Positions 19,016 to 28,169 of a DNA stretch of 64,000 nt are shown piece after piece. Made by a program: the position numbers and the translations under genes. Position 1 is the stretch's first letter; each line of letters opens with the position of its first letter. The DNA comes from Salinisphaera sp. Q1T1-3 (GTDB lineage: Bacteria; Pseudomonadota; Gammaproteobacteria; Nevskiales; Salinisphaeraceae). The stretch covers positions 62,001-126,000 of the forward strand of contig NZ_QZWD01000002.1 in the NCBI RefSeq assembly GCF_003602005.1. Reading direction: 5' to 3'. The notes under the pieces were generated by a model, which searched no databases, was not told the DNA's origin, and saw only the letters and a list, made by a program, of their open reading frames with translations.

Positions 19016-19995
19016 CATCGCCCGGACGAATCGAGTCGGCCCGACTTCATCTGATCAGCTGTGTCGGCGTTGATCACGACCTGGCGCTGCTCGAGCGTTT
19101 CATCGCGCACTACCTCGAGCTCGGCGTGCCGGCCTGCAATTGTCATCTCATACTCAACGCGTCTCGCCTCGATGATCCCAAGCTGGTTGAGGCGAAACGC
19201 CAGCTTGCCGCTTGGGACATCACGCCGACCGAGCAGTGGATCGCCCCCTACACGAGTGCTGACATGTGGCAGCGCCGGCGTGATGTCCAGCGGCGATGCG
19301 TGCCGGCCGATGACTGGCTGATCAGTGCGGACGTCGACGAATTCCATGAATATCCGACGGATCTCGGCCGTTTCCTCGCGTTCTGCGAAGCCAACCGAAT
19401 CAACTGCGTTGACGGTGTTTTCGTCGACCGGCTCGCCGCCGACGGCACCATGGCCGAAGTCGATGCGACCACGCCGTTGGCCGGGCTGTTTCCCGAGCAG
19501 CGGATACTTCAGGGCTCGGTGTTCGGGTTTGGCCCGTCACACGATGTGTACGGCAGCATCAAGATGATGGCGGTCCGGGGCCGATGGTTGCTCGGCCGTG
19601 GTGGTCATGCGCCGATCGCGGGCGAGACCGGGCACAAATTCCTTTACGGCCGGCATATCGGGGCATTCGATAACAGCGCCGATCCGGCATTCCGGGCACG
19701 TTTCCCGACGCGCGTGCACCATTTCAAGTGGACGAGCACGCTGGCCGATGGCCTGAGCCGGCGTGTGAGCACCGCGGGGGCGAGCCTTGCCGGCCAGGAA
19801 TACGGCCGCCAGATCCTGTCTCATCTGGAGCGCGGCTCGGGCCGGATCGCGTTGTCGCGGGCGCCGCGTGTCCGCGATGTTCCGAAGCGCGGCGGTATCG
19901 GCATGCTCGTGACGCGATGGATCCGGCGCCGCGAGAAGCTCCGACGCAAGATGCGTAAGCGGATCGCGGGTCTGACCGGCGGACAGGCTTCGTGA
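19012..19995 (+). CDS. Glycosyltransferase family 2/92-like
   Basis: A 327-residue protein with a GT-A-like fold. It opens with a strand and loop of the family (LHLISCVGVDHDLALLERFIAHYLELGV) and has the metal-binding signature SADVDEFHEYP near residue 105. This pattern is found in the Glyco_tranf_2_4/GT92-like group. The start ATG overlaps the previous stop by 4 bp, and its own stop overlaps the next GTG start. The C-terminus is basic (RRREKLRRKMRKR), as expected for membrane association. Donor and acceptor are unknown. Confidence 0.75.
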   Translation: MTSPGRIESARLHLISCVGVDHDLALLERFIAHYLELGVPACNCHLILNASRLDDPKLVEAKRQLAAWDITPTEQWIAPYTSADMWQRRRDVQRRCVPADDWLISADVDEFHEYPTDLGRFLAFCEANRINCVDGVFVDRLAADGTMAEVDATTPLAGLFPEQRILQGSVFGFGPSHDVYGSIKMMAVRGRWLLGRGGHAPIAGETGHKFLYGRHIGAFDNSADPAFRARFPTRVHHFKWTSTLADGLSRRVSTAGASLAGQEYGRQILSHLERGSGRIALSRAPRVRDVPKRGGIGMLVTRWIRRREKLRRKMRKRIAGLTGGQAS

Positions 19996-21146
19996 AGCGC
20001 AGCCCGGCGCCAATCACCGCCGACAAAGTGCTCCGGCGTGCCGCGGCTCTGCATCTGGCGCCGACGCACGGCGAGGCGGTCGGCGAGGATCGGCAGGCAT
20101 TGAAGACACGACCGTTGGTCAGTGTGCTGATGACCGTGTACAACGCCGGCGATTTCCTCGAGCCGGCCATCGAGAGCGTTCTGGGTCAGACCTGGACGTA
20201 TCTGGAGCTGGTCATCGTCGACGATGGCTCGACCGATGGCAGCCTGGAAAGAATTCGTCACGCCGGCTGGCGCGACGCGCGTGTTCGCGTCATCGAAAAT
20301 GAACACAATCTCGGACAACCCGCCAGTCGTAACAAGGGTATTCAGGCGCTACGGGGTGATTTCCTCGCGTTCATGGATGCCGACGATCTATCGCATCCCG
20401 AGCGCTTGTCGCGTCAGGTCGCGTTTCTCGAGGCTCATTCGCAGATCGATCTGGTGGGAACCTGCTGGTCACCGATCGATGTCGACGGGCAGTTGTTGCC
20501 GCGCAAGACGCGCCAACGCCAGCGATTCACCTCCCACCAGATCGCTGCTCGTCTACTGTTCTATTGTCCGATTCATCATCCGACCATGATGATCCGGGCG
20601 CGGGTAGCCAAGGATCTCCATTACGACACGGCATTTCCGGTCGCCCAGGATCACGACCTGTGGGTGCGTCTGATGCCGAACTATCGTTTCGCCGTGCTGC
20701 CGGAGTGCCTGTTCTACTATCGTCAGCACGACCACCAGGCGATTTCGGATGGCAACCGCATGATGGCCGGACGGCGGCGTATCTTCGAAAAACAACTCGC
20801 CGAACTCGACATCGATTTCGACGCGCAGGACTCCTACCGCCATTTTCATCTGTTCCATTTCCGGGGGCGCAATCTGTTTCGCGCGCAGTGTGCGGAGCCG
20901 CTGGATGTCGATTTCGTCCGTTGGGCGGGCCAATGGATGGCGCGGCTCGCCGCGGCGAACCGTCACAAGCGTCTCTATCCCGAGCCGGCATTCTCGCGAT
21001 TTCTGGGCGCGCGATGGCTCTTTGTCTGTCGCAAGGCGTCCGCCGAATCCGATGCGCCCCTGCGTATCTGGGCCATTTTCCTGCGGTCGTCGCTGACACG
21101 GGCCGTCGCCCGAGCCCTGCTGGCACGCGAACTCGATCCGTTCTAA
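19992..21146 (+). CDS. Glycosyltransferase family 2
   Basis: A 384-residue GT-A inverting glycosyltransferase. The domain starts about residue 40 with PLVSVLMTVYNAGDFLEPAIESVLGQTW, followed by the nucleotide-binding DDGSTDGS and the FMDADDLSHPERL metal motif. The first 40 residues are not conserved in this family, so translation could begin later. GTG start at 19992 overlaps the previous stop by 4 bp. It closely resembles the GT2 at 22848 in overall layout (similar C-terminal FxRFLGARW..VCRKA segment), so the two are likely paralogues. Confidence 0.88.
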   Translation: MKRSPAPITADKVLRRAAALHLAPTHGEAVGEDRQALKTRPLVSVLMTVYNAGDFLEPAIESVLGQTWTYLELVIVDDGSTDGSLERIRHAGWRDARVRVIENEHNLGQPASRNKGIQALRGDFLAFMDADDLSHPERLSRQVAFLEAHSQIDLVGTCWSPIDVDGQLLPRKTRQRQRFTSHQIAARLLFYCPIHHPTMMIRARVAKDLHYDTAFPVAQDHDLWVRLMPNYRFAVLPECLFYYRQHDHQAISDGNRMMAGRRRIFEKQLAELDIDFDAQDSYRHFHLFHFRGRNLFRAQCAEPLDVDFVRWAGQWMARLAAANRHKRLYPEPAFSRFLGARWLFVCRKASAESDAPLRIWAIFLRSSLTRAVARALLARELDPF

Positions 21147-21396
21147 GGGTGGGGTTGATATGTCGCCCGGGCGCCGTGTCGGCGTCCACGGATCGCCTCC
21201 TGCGAGGTGCTCGCGGTCGATTTTCATGGGTCGCCTTCCCGTTTGGGCGAAGCGTGCTGACATAAGCGAATAAGACAGCGATCCCGTGTCCCGCGAGGTG
21301 AGCGTATAACCACGCGCCAAGCGTGCGATGCCCTGTCTGGCCGCCGACCGCCCATGCCAGGAAGGACTTGGCGCGGACTCGTACGACACGCCAAAA
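21147..21396. repeat. Degenerate copy of the 300-bp inverted-repeat element
   Basis: A diverged left end (GGGTTGATATGTCGCCCGGG at about 21153) and a right end (CTTGGCGCGGACTCGTACGACACG at about 21367-21390) align with the family termini; the body is partly eroded. It fills most of the 390-bp gap between two glycosyltransferase genes. The rest of the gap shows no gene. Confidence 0.5.
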
Positions 21397-21534
21397 GGCG
21401 CGAAGCACGGCTTATCGGCCGTCGCACCCGGGCGCGGCCAGTCGATAGCCGTTGTTCCGACGCGGCATGCCGCGCGCTGTCACCGCGATAGGCGCGGGTT
21501 GGCGGGCCGGATCACACCGGCCGGTGCCGCAGGT

Positions 21535-22851
21535 ATGATCACGTACCCAAACACAACCGACCGCCGGCCAGTGGCCAAACGCAACGCCTTGGACGATAAA
21601 CCCGACGCCGAGTCCAGACGCATCGTCTTCTGTCTGCCGGCCCTGGCACAGGGCGGTATGGAACGTGCGACGCTGATGCTTGCCGAGGCGCTGTGTGAGC
21701 ACGGCTGCGCGGTCGATATCCTCTTGGAACGGCGCGTTGGCGGTTATCTCGCGGACGTTGCGCCTGCTGTCGGCCTGCACGCACTGCACAAGGGCGCCAA
21801 GTGGGCGGCGTATGCGGCCCTCATTCGGGCCTGGCCACGTTTCGGGACGAGTCAATGGCTGCGCTGGCTCGTCGGTCGGCGCCATTATCTGCCGATTCGA
21901 CGGCTGCCCTCACTGGCGGCTTATCTGAAGCGGACACGGCCCGACGTGATGTTTGTCTCGCACGGCCGGATGCCGATTCTGGCGATTCTGGCGGTGCGCA
22001 TGGCCGGACTTTCCACGCGTATCGTCATCATCGAGCACAGCACGCTGTCGCGCTGGCTCGAGGTCTTTACCGATCAGCCTGAAAAGCACGACAAATGGCG
22101 ATATCGCGTCGAACTGGCCCGTCGTTTCTATCCATTCGCGGACCGTATCGTGGGCGTATCGCATGGCGTGACCGAGGATCTGACCCGGTTGCTCGGCCTG
22201 GCGCCATCGAAGACCGGCACAATCTACAACCCGGTGCGTCTGCCGGAGCCGACGAGCCTGCGGCCACCGGCGCATCCCTGGTTCGATACCCCGCGCGCAT
22301 GCCCGTTGATCGTTGCCGTCGGGCGTCTGGTCTCGGAAAAGGACTTCGCGCTGTTGATCGATGCCTTTGCCGAGCTGCGCCGGCATCAGGCGGCTCGCCT
22401 GATGATCATCGGGGAAGGGGAAGAGCGCGCGTCGCTGGAAGCACGGATCGCCGCGCTTGGCCTGTCGGCCGACGTGGTGCTGCCGGGCTGGTGGGCAGAT
22501 GCGCAGGCGGCCATGGCGCATTCGGATCTGTTCGTGCTGTCGTCGAGGTTCGAAGGCCTGGGACTGGTGCTGATCGAGGCGATGGCCGTCGGTTGCCCGG
22601 TCGTGTCCGTGGATTGTCCGAGTGGGCCGCGCGAGATTCTCGATAACGGTCGATACGGGACGCTGGTGCCGATGGCCGAGCCGGTCGCCCTGTCGCGTGC
22701 CATGACGGCCATGCTGGCCGCACCGACGTCGGCCGATACGCTGCGCGCGCGTGCCGCCCAGTTCTCGACCGCCAATGCGGTCCACGAGTACATGCGCCTG
22801 ATCGCATCGGTTACCGCCGACGGGCAGGCCGGAGAGGAAACCCTGACATGA
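21535..22851 (+). CDS. Glycosyltransferase family 4
   Basis: A 438-residue GT-B retaining glycosyltransferase. N-terminal PALAQGGMERATLMLAEAL and C-terminal donor-site motif DLFVLSSRFEGLGLVLIEAMAVGCPVVSVDCPSGPREIL fit the GT4 family. The ATG at 21535 (MITYPNTTDR) is chosen because the longer reading frame upstream crosses the degenerate repeat. Translation is probably coupled to the next gene (ATGA overlap at 22848). It is similar in style to N-acetylgalactosaminyl/galactosyl transferases of O-antigen loci, but the sugar is not known. Confidence 0.85.
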   Translation: MITYPNTTDRRPVAKRNALDDKPDAESRRIVFCLPALAQGGMERATLMLAEALCEHGCAVDILLERRVGGYLADVAPAVGLHALHKGAKWAAYAALIRAWPRFGTSQWLRWLVGRRHYLPIRRLPSLAAYLKRTRPDVMFVSHGRMPILAILAVRMAGLSTRIVIIEHSTLSRWLEVFTDQPEKHDKWRYRVELARRFYPFADRIVGVSHGVTEDLTRLLGLAPSKTGTIYNPVRLPEPTSLRPPAHPWFDTPRACPLIVAVGRLVSEKDFALLIDAFAELRRHQAARLMIIGEGEERASLEARIAALGLSADVVLPGWWADAQAAMAHSDLFVLSSRFEGLGLVLIEAMAVGCPVVSVDCPSGPREILDNGRYGTLVPMAEPVALSRAMTAMLAAPTSADTLRARAAQFSTANAVHEYMRLIASVTADGQAGEETLT

Positions 22852-23900
22852 CATCGAGCCGCCCACGAGTGACGGTTTTCATCCCGGCCTACAATGCCCA
22901 GACCTATATCGCAGAGGCGATGCAGAGCGTCCTCGATCAGGCGTTTGCCGATGTCGAGCTGCTGGTGATCGATGATTGTTCGACCGACGAAACCTGGACG
23001 ATCTGTCAGCGATTCGCCTCGGATCCCCGGGTTCGGCTCGAGCGCATGCCGCGCAACAGATCCCGGCCCGTCGTTCGCAATCGCGGCCTGGCACTGGCGC
23101 GAGGCGACTATCTGGCACTGCTGGATGCCGACGATCGATGTCTGCCCGGGCGGCTGGCGCAGCAGGTTGCCTATCTGGATCGATATCCGGATATCGATGT
23201 GCTGGCGACGCGCTGGCAGGGCATGGATGCCCGCGGCAGGCCGCTCAAGGCCAACCAGAACGTCGGTCGGCTGTCGCCGGATACCGTGAAGTGCTACCTG
23301 CTGTTCCGCGGCATCATCCATAACCCGACGGTCATGGTCCGGCGCGAGGCCATCGCCGCCTACGCCTACGATCCGGCGTTCGCGGTGGCCGAGGACTACG
23401 ATCTCTGGGCGCGCATGATCCCGCATCATCGTTTTGCCATGCTGGCCGATCGACTGACCGCCTATCGCATCTACGCCGAGCAGGCCTCGAGCGCTCGCGC
23501 CGCGGAAAGCCGGGCACGGCGCTGCGATATACAGGCCCGTGAACTGGCCGCGCTCGGCCTGACGTTCACCAACGACGACGTCCGGCGACACAATCTGCTC
23601 TATACCGGCAACCGATTGTTCCAGCGTGTGTTCGAGCGCCCGATGGACGCTCGGGATGCGCGCTGGGCCGCGGACTGGGTGACACGCATCATCGCGGCCA
23701 ATGCCGAATCGGGGCGGTTTCCGGAGCCGGCACTGAGCCGGCTTTGTGCGCGATTACTGGCCAACGTCTGTCGCAAGGCACGTCCGAGGGGCGGGATCGG
23801 CGTCTGGCGGGCGCTGTATCAGGCCGGCCTCGGGGGCGCACTGGCAGCATCGCTCGTTGCCGACTGGAAACAGGCGTTGGTGCGTTCGCCCGGGCGTTGA
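22848..23900 (+). CDS. Glycosyltransferase family 2
   Basis: A 350-residue GT-A transferase. It opens TVFIPAYNAQTYIAEAMQSVLDQAF and carries the DDCSTDETW and LLDADDRCLPGRLAQQVAYL motifs; the HNPTVMVRREA and AEDYDLWARM blocks are typical of this group. It overlaps the GT4 start-stop by 4 bp and is likely the second gene of a two-gene unit. The next gene is convergent, only 7 bp away, so transcription of both units collides here. Donor and acceptor are unknown. Confidence 0.9.
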   Translation: MTSSRPRVTVFIPAYNAQTYIAEAMQSVLDQAFADVELLVIDDCSTDETWTICQRFASDPRVRLERMPRNRSRPVVRNRGLALARGDYLALLDADDRCLPGRLAQQVAYLDRYPDIDVLATRWQGMDARGRPLKANQNVGRLSPDTVKCYLLFRGIIHNPTVMVRREAIAAYAYDPAFAVAEDYDLWARMIPHHRFAMLADRLTAYRIYAEQASSARAAESRARRCDIQARELAALGLTFTNDDVRRHNLLYTGNRLFQRVFERPMDARDARWAADWVTRIIAANAESGRFPEPALSRLCARLLANVCRKARPRGGIGVWRALYQAGLGGALAASLVADWKQALVRSPGR

Positions 23901-23907
23901 TCGTTGC

Positions 23908-25089
23908 TCAGGCGGCGAGTGTGGCCAGCTGGTGCGCGAGCCGGGCGGTGTAGGTGTCGATGGAAACGCCGTTCGTGGTCGCAAGACGACGCGCCGAGGC
24001 CGCTGCGCGGGCATGCGCTGCCGGGTCGTCGTACCAGCGGGCCAGCGCGTGTGCGATATCCGCCGGGAAGCAGGCTTTCGGTTCGGTCAGCCGATCGTTG
24101 TCGGGATCGTAGCAAACCGGCGGTAAATCCATCGTGGCGGTCGCGTAGTCCGCGGCGTAGGCGGCTCGCGACATGCGGGGCACCACGAGCTGGCCGGCGG
24201 GTTCGTTGCCGAACCATTCCGGCATGCCGTCGACATGGGTCGCCACGACCGGGCAGCCCGCGCTGCTGGCCTCGCGCAGTACCAGGCTGCCGGCGTCGTG
24301 CAGTGCCGGATGCACCAGGCAATGGATGCGGCGATAGAAGGCATGCATATCCCGGATTCGTCCGAGCCAGCTGACCCGCTCGGCCACCGCCAGACGTGCC
24401 GTGCGTTCGCGAAGATGGGCGGTCGCCGGTCCTTCGCCGGCGATTATCAGGCGGCAGTCCCGTCCCTGGGCGACGAGAACGGCGAGTGCTTCGATCGCCA
24501 GGATGACACCCTTGATATCGGTCAGGCGGGCGGCCACGCCGAATACGAATGGTGCGTCGCCGCGCCAGGTCAGGGCGTGCGTCTGCGACGCGATGATCGG
24601 GTCCGGATTGGGGCAGATCGCGATTGGCCCGGTGTAGTCCCAGTGCAGCCGAAGCATGCGGGCGCTCGCGTGCGAGCAGGCGATGGCATGTGCGCACCAC
24701 TGTTGCATCTGTGCCCATTCCGGCGGCCGGTACCACGCCAGGCCGTGGTCGTAATAACCGGTGGGCGTGGCGCGACAGGCATCGCGGGTGTAGCGATCGG
24801 GCAGCCGGTTCCAGAGCACGGCCGGCCCGTGACGACGGATCAGACGGGCTGCGCGGGACTGGCGCAGTGTCTTTGGCCGTTCCGGTAGACGAAACGGGCC
24901 CGCATGGGCGAGAACGCGACAGGCAACATTGTTGTCCTGCAACGCCGTCATGAACGGTCCTGCCGGCCCACGGTTGACGGCGAGAACCGAATCGCCCCGA
25001 TTTGTCTTCGGGCCTGTCGGCGTCGCGAGATAGGCAAGCAGCAAGCGCTCCATGCCGCCCACCGCTGCGGCTTCGATCAGATGCAGCAT
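23908..25089 (-). CDS. Glycosyltransferase family 4 (LPP signature group)
   Basis: A 393-residue GT-B transferase. The N-terminus MLHLIEAAAVGGMERLLLAYLA and the donor motif VHPALHDAGSLVLREASSAGCPVVATHVDG fit GT4. It shares the unusual segments LRLHWDYTGPIAICPN and LPPVCYDPDNDRLTEP with the two tandem GT4 proteins at 33-35.5 kb, which marks the three as a subfamily. It is alone on this strand here. In many GT4 proteins the region after the donor motif is short; here it carries an added ~40 residues containing that LPP motif. The sugar is unknown. Confidence 0.85.
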   Translation of the reverse strand: MLHLIEAAAVGGMERLLLAYLATPTGPKTNRGDSVLAVNRGPAGPFMTALQDNNVACRVLAHAGPFRLPERPKTLRQSRAARLIRRHGPAVLWNRLPDRYTRDACRATPTGYYDHGLAWYRPPEWAQMQQWCAHAIACSHASARMLRLHWDYTGPIAICPNPDPIIASQTHALTWRGDAPFVFGVAARLTDIKGVILAIEALAVLVAQGRDCRLIIAGEGPATAHLRERTARLAVAERVSWLGRIRDMHAFYRRIHCLVHPALHDAGSLVLREASSAGCPVVATHVDGMPEWFGNEPAGQLVVPRMSRAAYAADYATATMDLPPVCYDPDNDRLTEPKACFPADIAHALARWYDDPAAHARAAASARRLATTNGVSIDTYTARLAHQLATLAA

Positions 25090-25284
25090 ATCGGCCTGTC
25101 GTCTGTCGCCCGGCGCAAGGCAATGACTCTACACGATCGACGGCCGTCGGCCCGATCGGCAGGTCTCCGGGCGTCGGTCATCGGCCAAGTCCCGTTCAGC
25201 TTGCCTGCGGACACCGCGGTAGTATGCGCCTCGCCGAGGACGGGGTGGTGACGCACGCGTTGTTCTGAGGAGGCAGTATCAAAC

Positions 25285-26403
25285 ATGCTGATAGTGCGGG
25301 ATGCGCCGATCACGACGGTCGGCTCGGGTGGTTATCTGCGGAGTCTGCAGATTGCGGAACTACTGGCATTGCACGGATATGCGACCGTCGATCTCCTGCC
25401 GGGCACGCTCAAACCGCGGGATCGTCTTGAACGACAACATCGCAAGCGACGGATGAAAATGCTCGCTCGACATGCCTCGCCGCACGAGCAGGGTGATCGC
25501 ATGCAGCGCAAGCGCACGGCCATGCAGTACGAAAATACCGCTGCGCTGATCGACAGCCTGCCGAACGTGGATCTGTTCGTCTGGGAACGCACGACGCGTC
25601 ACGGCAGTCTGGCCGCCGCCCGGGCACGGGCGATTCCCACCGTCGCGTTCTGTCATAACCTGGAATCGCTGGTTCCGGACGAGCAGCTCTCGTATGCCCC
25701 GCAGGGCGATCCGCATGCCCGTTTCGCGGCCGAGTGCGAAAAACTGGCCGCGGCCGACGCCCGTGTCGTCATCTCATCGCGCGATCAGTGGCTGCTCGGG
25801 TTGTTCGGCATCGAAAGCCATCATCTGCCGTATTTCCCGCCAGCCGCGCGTAGTCGCTGGCTGGCCACCATCCGCGCCGAGCGTGCCCCCGAAGCCGCGC
25901 CGCGCCGTCTGCTGCTCATGGGCTCGGCCTTCTACGGCCCGAACCACGACGGTATGCGGCGCATGCTCGGCCTGCTGTCTTCACTGCCGGCGGTCGGTGG
26001 TTCGCTTGTCATTGACGTCGCGGGCTTCGGCTCGGAACGGTTGCGCGATGCCTGCAACGGTCCCGGCGTCTGTTTCCACGGCGCCGTGTCCGATACCGAC
26101 CTGGCAACGCTGATGCGTGGTGCCTCGGCGGCGATCATCTTTCAACACAGCGGCAGCGGCGTTTTGACCCGGATCACCGATTATCTGCTGGCCGGTCTGC
26201 CGGTACTGGCCAATCCGGTTGCCGCCCGTGACCACGAGCACGAGCCGGATGTGCACATATTTCGTGACGATACGGAACTGGCGGGGCTCGTCGCCGAGTG
26301 GCCGTTCGCACATCGGGCCCGAGCGCCGCGCGATCCAGCGAGAGCCAGCGCCCGTGTCGGCGAATGGCTCGCCGGTCTGGTCGGGCCACGACGCGCCGGA
26401 TAA
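25285..26403 (+). CDS. Glycosyltransferase (GT-B, GT4-like)
   Basis: A 372-residue protein with GT-B features. It starts MLIVRDAPITTVGSGGYLRSLQ and contains VVISSRDQWLLGLFG, the RLLLMGSAFYGPNHDGM strand-loop that opens the C-terminal domain, and a terminal segment AIIFQHSGSGVLTRITDYLLAGLPVLAN in place of the EGF/GL motif. This places it near the GT4/GT1 group (sugar transferases with a poorly conserved donor motif). The 195-bp gap upstream, divergent from the GT4 at 23.9-25.1 kb, should hold both promoters, but I could not identify them. Function is unknown. Confidence 0.75.
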   Translation: MLIVRDAPITTVGSGGYLRSLQIAELLALHGYATVDLLPGTLKPRDRLERQHRKRRMKMLARHASPHEQGDRMQRKRTAMQYENTAALIDSLPNVDLFVWERTTRHGSLAAARARAIPTVAFCHNLESLVPDEQLSYAPQGDPHARFAAECEKLAAADARVVISSRDQWLLGLFGIESHHLPYFPPAARSRWLATIRAERAPEAAPRRLLLMGSAFYGPNHDGMRRMLGLLSSLPAVGGSLVIDVAGFGSERLRDACNGPGVCFHGAVSDTDLATLMRGASAAIIFQHSGSGVLTRITDYLLAGLPVLANPVAARDHEHEPDVHIFRDDTELAGLVAEWPFAHRARAPRDPARASARVGEWLAGLVGPRRAG

Positions 26404-26406
26404 GGC

Positions 26407-27099
26407 TCAGGTGGCGCGGCGTTGCCAGACACGGGTATGAAGCTCGGCCTTGAAGTCCGGTTCTTCGTTGTCGAGTTCCAGATCGCGTGAGAGATAGATC
26501 AGTTCCAGATCGCGGCGCTGCATTGCCTGGTTGGCGCCGCTGTCGAAGAAATTGGAACTGGCGATCAGGTATCGCGTGTCCGGTTGTCGCGCCAACCCTT
26601 CGAAGTGTCGAACCAGTCGCGACAGCGCCTTGGGGCGCTTGCGCTTTTTCAGGTCCTTGAACACGTAATTGATGCTGTTGAAGAAACAGATACAGAGGCG
26701 ATCGATATCGAGATCGGGAAACGTATGGTTTATCAGATCGTGCTCGTTGATCTCGGTATTCATGCCGAACTGATGATCGAAGATATCCGCCCCGAAACGA
26801 CGTCGGGCGGCTTCGTGCGCGGTATCGAAATCCACGGCCAATGACTTGATGTGCGGGTGTCGATCCTTGACCGCCCGTGTGAACGTGCCGATGCCCGAGC
26901 CGTAGTCGACGATCCAGTCGATCTCCTCCCAACGGATGTATTTGTCGAGGCGCGCCACGACGTCGAGATAAGAGTGATGATTGATTGACGAGCCCAGACC
27001 CCAGGGGTCGTCGACCAGTTCGTAGAGCTGGCGACATTCATCGCGCGTGATATCGCGATTGTTGCGATAGGCATCCAGGATCTGGTCGGGGTTGCGCAT
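26407..27099 (-). CDS. Class I SAM-dependent methyltransferase
   Basis: A 230-residue cytosolic methyltransferase. Motif I is IVDYGSGIGTFTRAV with the adenosine-binding acidic residue in the next strand (SLAVDFD); the downstream CICFFNSINYV strand is characteristic of Rossmann methyltransferases. It lies convergent to the GT at 25.3 kb with 3 bp between the stops. The deacetylase gene upstream on the same strand may be co-transcribed. Given its neighbours it may methylate a glycan residue, but no target can be read from the sequence. Confidence 0.8.
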   Translation of the reverse strand: MRNPDQILDAYRNNRDITRDECRQLYELVDDPWGLGSSINHHSYLDVVARLDKYIRWEEIDWIVDYGSGIGTFTRAVKDRHPHIKSLAVDFDTAHEAARRRFGADIFDHQFGMNTEINEHDLINHTFPDLDIDRLCICFFNSINYVFKDLKKRKRPKALSRLVRHFEGLARQPDTRYLIASSNFFDSGANQAMQRRDLELIYLSRDLELDNEEPDFKAELHTRVWQRRAT

Positions 27100-27190
27100 C
27101 GAGTCAAACGGTTTCGGTCGGCAGCCGTATTCTACGGCAACGATCGGTGATTCCGGTTCCTCCCGTCTTCGGCCCCGGCGGGCACCCCGT

Positions 27191-28039
27191 TTACAACACA
27201 GCGGCCTGATTGCCGTGACGCGCCCGGCGGCGTGTCAGTCGCGTGGCGGCCGAGCGCAGATCGATACGCGGTCGATCCAGCCGGCCAATCAGCCCGACTC
27301 GGGCCCGCCAATCGGGCGCATTCATCGTGTACCCGGCGGAATAACCGGCCTGTCGTGCTGCCTGGCGAACGCGGGCATCGGTATGACCGTAGGGATAGGC
27401 CACCTGCGCGATCGGCCGTGCCAGCCAGTCGGCGAGACGGGTCCGGGCCGTGGCCAGTTCCGAGACCAGATCGGCATCGGCAAGGCGTCTCAGATCGGGG
27501 TGGCTGTGTGTGTGGGCGCCGATGGTGATCAATGGATGGGCGGCCAGCCGCGTGAGCGCATCACGGTTCAGGTAGCGCCGGGTGAGCTCGGCCGTGGTCG
27601 TGCCGCTGGCCTCCAGCAGCCGGGTCTGTTCGCGTAGTCGTTCGGCGATGGACAGACCGGCCAACCGGTCGAGCGTGTCACGCTGGTATTGGCCCGGCTC
27701 GTCATGCGCAGGTCTTTCGAAACGCCATGCGCCCGATTCGATGACTGCCTCGACGACGGCCTCCATCGGCGCCGCGCTGTCATCGATGAAACCGGTGGTG
27801 ACGAAGACGGTCGCCGAGCGTTCGTGGCGCTCGAGAATGGGCAGAGCGGTCTCCAGGTTGTCCAGATAGCCGTCGTCGAAGGTCAGATGACAGCGCCCCG
27901 CGAGCCGCGACAGCAGGTCGTCCAGCATGTCGGGGGCGACCCGAGTATGGCGCTCGGCCGACCAGGGGGAGGCAGCATCCGGATCGGCGATACCGTGGCC
28001 GCAGAAGACCGTGTCTCGCGGATAACGTTTGAATCCCAT
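27191..28039 (-). CDS. Polysaccharide deacetylase (NodB/CE4) family protein
   Basis: A 282-residue carbohydrate esterase of the NodB fold. The metal-binding motifs are intact: TFDDGYLDNL with the catalytic Asp pair at about residue 54 and GAHTHSHPDL with the two histidines. These enzymes remove N-acetyl or O-acetyl groups from polysaccharides. The ATG at 28039 (MGFKRYPRDT) is preferred to the longer upstream frame. It has no evident signal peptide, so it may act in the cytoplasm on a precursor or be a peripheral protein. It is divergent from glnE. Confidence 0.83.
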   Translation of the reverse strand: MGFKRYPRDTVFCGHGIADPDAASPWSAERHTRVAPDMLDDLLSRLAGRCHLTFDDGYLDNLETALPILERHERSATVFVTTGFIDDSAAPMEAVVEAVIESGAWRFERPAHDEPGQYQRDTLDRLAGLSIAERLREQTRLLEASGTTTAELTRRYLNRDALTRLAAHPLITIGAHTHSHPDLRRLADADLVSELATARTRLADWLARPIAQVAYPYGHTDARVRQAARQAGYSAGYTMNAPDWRARVGLIGRLDRPRIDLRSAATRLTRRRARHGNQAAVL

Positions 28040-28169
28040 AGGGTGTCGGTTTCGTGGGCCGCGACGCGGCGGCATCCGGCAAGGCTATCATGAGCCATGG
28101 CGCATCGAATCCGGCCGGGCGATGGGACGGCAGTGCCGTCGGTATGGCCGGGTTTGTCGAGGGCTTTGA

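Noticed and set aside
28040-28169. Promoter for glnE around TATCAT (about 28085)
   Set aside because: A -10-like TATCAT exists but no -35 at a suitable distance; not supported.
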